From Synechococcus sp. RS9909 (GTDB lineage: Bacteria > Cyanobacteriota > Cyanobacteriia > PCC-6307 > Cyanobiaceae): DNA of 64,000 bases. The notes under the pieces are model-generated. The model was not told the origin of the DNA. It searched no databases and saw only the letters and a program-made list of their open reading frames with translations. The stretch spans positions 186,001 through 250,000 of the forward strand of contig NZ_CP047943.1 in the NCBI RefSeq assembly GCF_014279595.1, given 5' to 3'. The stretch's first letter is position 1. Each line of letters begins with the position of its first letter. This document shows positions 63,821 through 64,000 of this stretch, piece by piece. The translations under genes were made by a program, and so were the position numbers.

Positions 63821-64000
63821 ATGCGTACCACGCTTCAGTTGGACGACGATGTGCTCGATGCTGCACGCGTTCTCGCCCGCCAGCAGCACCTCAGTGTTGG
63901 TGAGGTGATCAGTGAATTGGCGCGCCAGGCGTTGCGCCGCCCTGCTGGGCTGGAGGAGCCGCCATCGGAGCGGTCCGGGTTGCCCCTCTTGCCGATCAAG
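63821..64000 (+). CDS. CopG/VapB-type antitoxin, cut by window edge
   Basis: The first 60 codons from ATG at 63821. The protein begins MRTTLQLDDDVLDAARVLA, then LSVGEVISELARQALRRPAG, the typical opening of ribbon-helix-helix VapB antitoxins: a strand, a helix with regular hydrophobic residues, and a second helix. It continues past the window. A PIN-domain toxin gene is expected next, outside the window. Confidence 0.75.
   Translation, partial: MRTTLQLDDDVLDAARVLARQQHLSVGEVISELARQALRRPAGLEEPPSERSGLPLLPIK

Overview
The window looks like a surface-polysaccharide region of a high-GC picocyanobacterium (Synechococcus/Cyanobium type). The main taxonomic clue is a single protein joining a pyridine-nucleotide-disulfide oxidoreductase to SelD (18058-20232), an arrangement typical of cyanobacteria. 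Most of the window is GC-rich with tightly packed genes, many overlapping by ATGA or TGATG. Species cannot be fixed from the sequence alone. No rRNA, tRNA or CRISPR array was recognised.

Layout. 1-7.9 kb holds the full CMP-Kdo pathway (kdsD, kdsA, kdsC, kdsB) interleaved with glycosyltransferases, a sulfotransferase and two related membrane proteins. 7.9-17.2 kb carries more glycosyltransferases, a GT-C-like membrane protein and a sulfotransferase around two housekeeping genes (CCA-adding enzyme, UvrD/PcrA helicase). 17.2-25.8 kb is a leftward gene series: wza-like export protein, wzz-like chain-length protein, galE, a secreted protein with VVWEPV repeats, NDH-SelD and a third sulfotransferase.

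26-31.1 kb is a decay zone: a shredded GC-rich gmd pseudogene, a vapBC-type toxin-antitoxin pair, fragments of a second vapC, a Uma2-type nuclease gene, one intact and two broken DUF2887/DUF4351 (Rpn-like) genes, and an IS5-family insertion sequence with terminal repeats.

31.3-39.8 kb begins with a PglK-like flippase and pseB-pseC, all GC-rich. At exactly the pseC/pseF junction (35014) base composition falls; pseC is cut short there. The lower-GC block carries pseF, pseI, a GT2 enzyme, a PIG-L deacetylase, a formyltransferase-like protein and an RmlD-like reductase. PseG and PseH are not in the window. 39.8-43.6 kb is a nest of three insertion sequences: an IS3-family element inside an ISAs1-family element, which itself lies against or inside a truncated IS256-family element.

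44.1-55.5 kb is a strongly AT-rich foreign island of glycan genes: methyltransferase, intact gmd, a GMD-like reductase candidate, several divergent glycosyltransferases, a broken C-methyltransferase and a Wzy-like membrane protein. GC returns inside the phosphoglycosyl transferase gene (55523-56143). 55.5-59.9 kb is a pglC-pglD-pglE-pglF set for a UDP-2,4-diacetamido-trideoxyhexose (bacillosamine-type) primer sugar. 59.9-63.6 kb is rmlB-D-C-A on the minus strand for dTDP-L-rhamnose, followed by a truncated antitoxin gene at the edge.

Taken together, the genes can make Kdo, a nonulosonic acid, a GDP-6-deoxyhexose, a bacillosamine-type sugar and rhamnose, assemble them on a lipid carrier, flip them (PglK-like) and export or sulfate the product. 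The two composition shifts, the truncated pseC, the dead gmd copy and the IS nest suggest that the variable centre of this locus has been replaced by transfer more than once.
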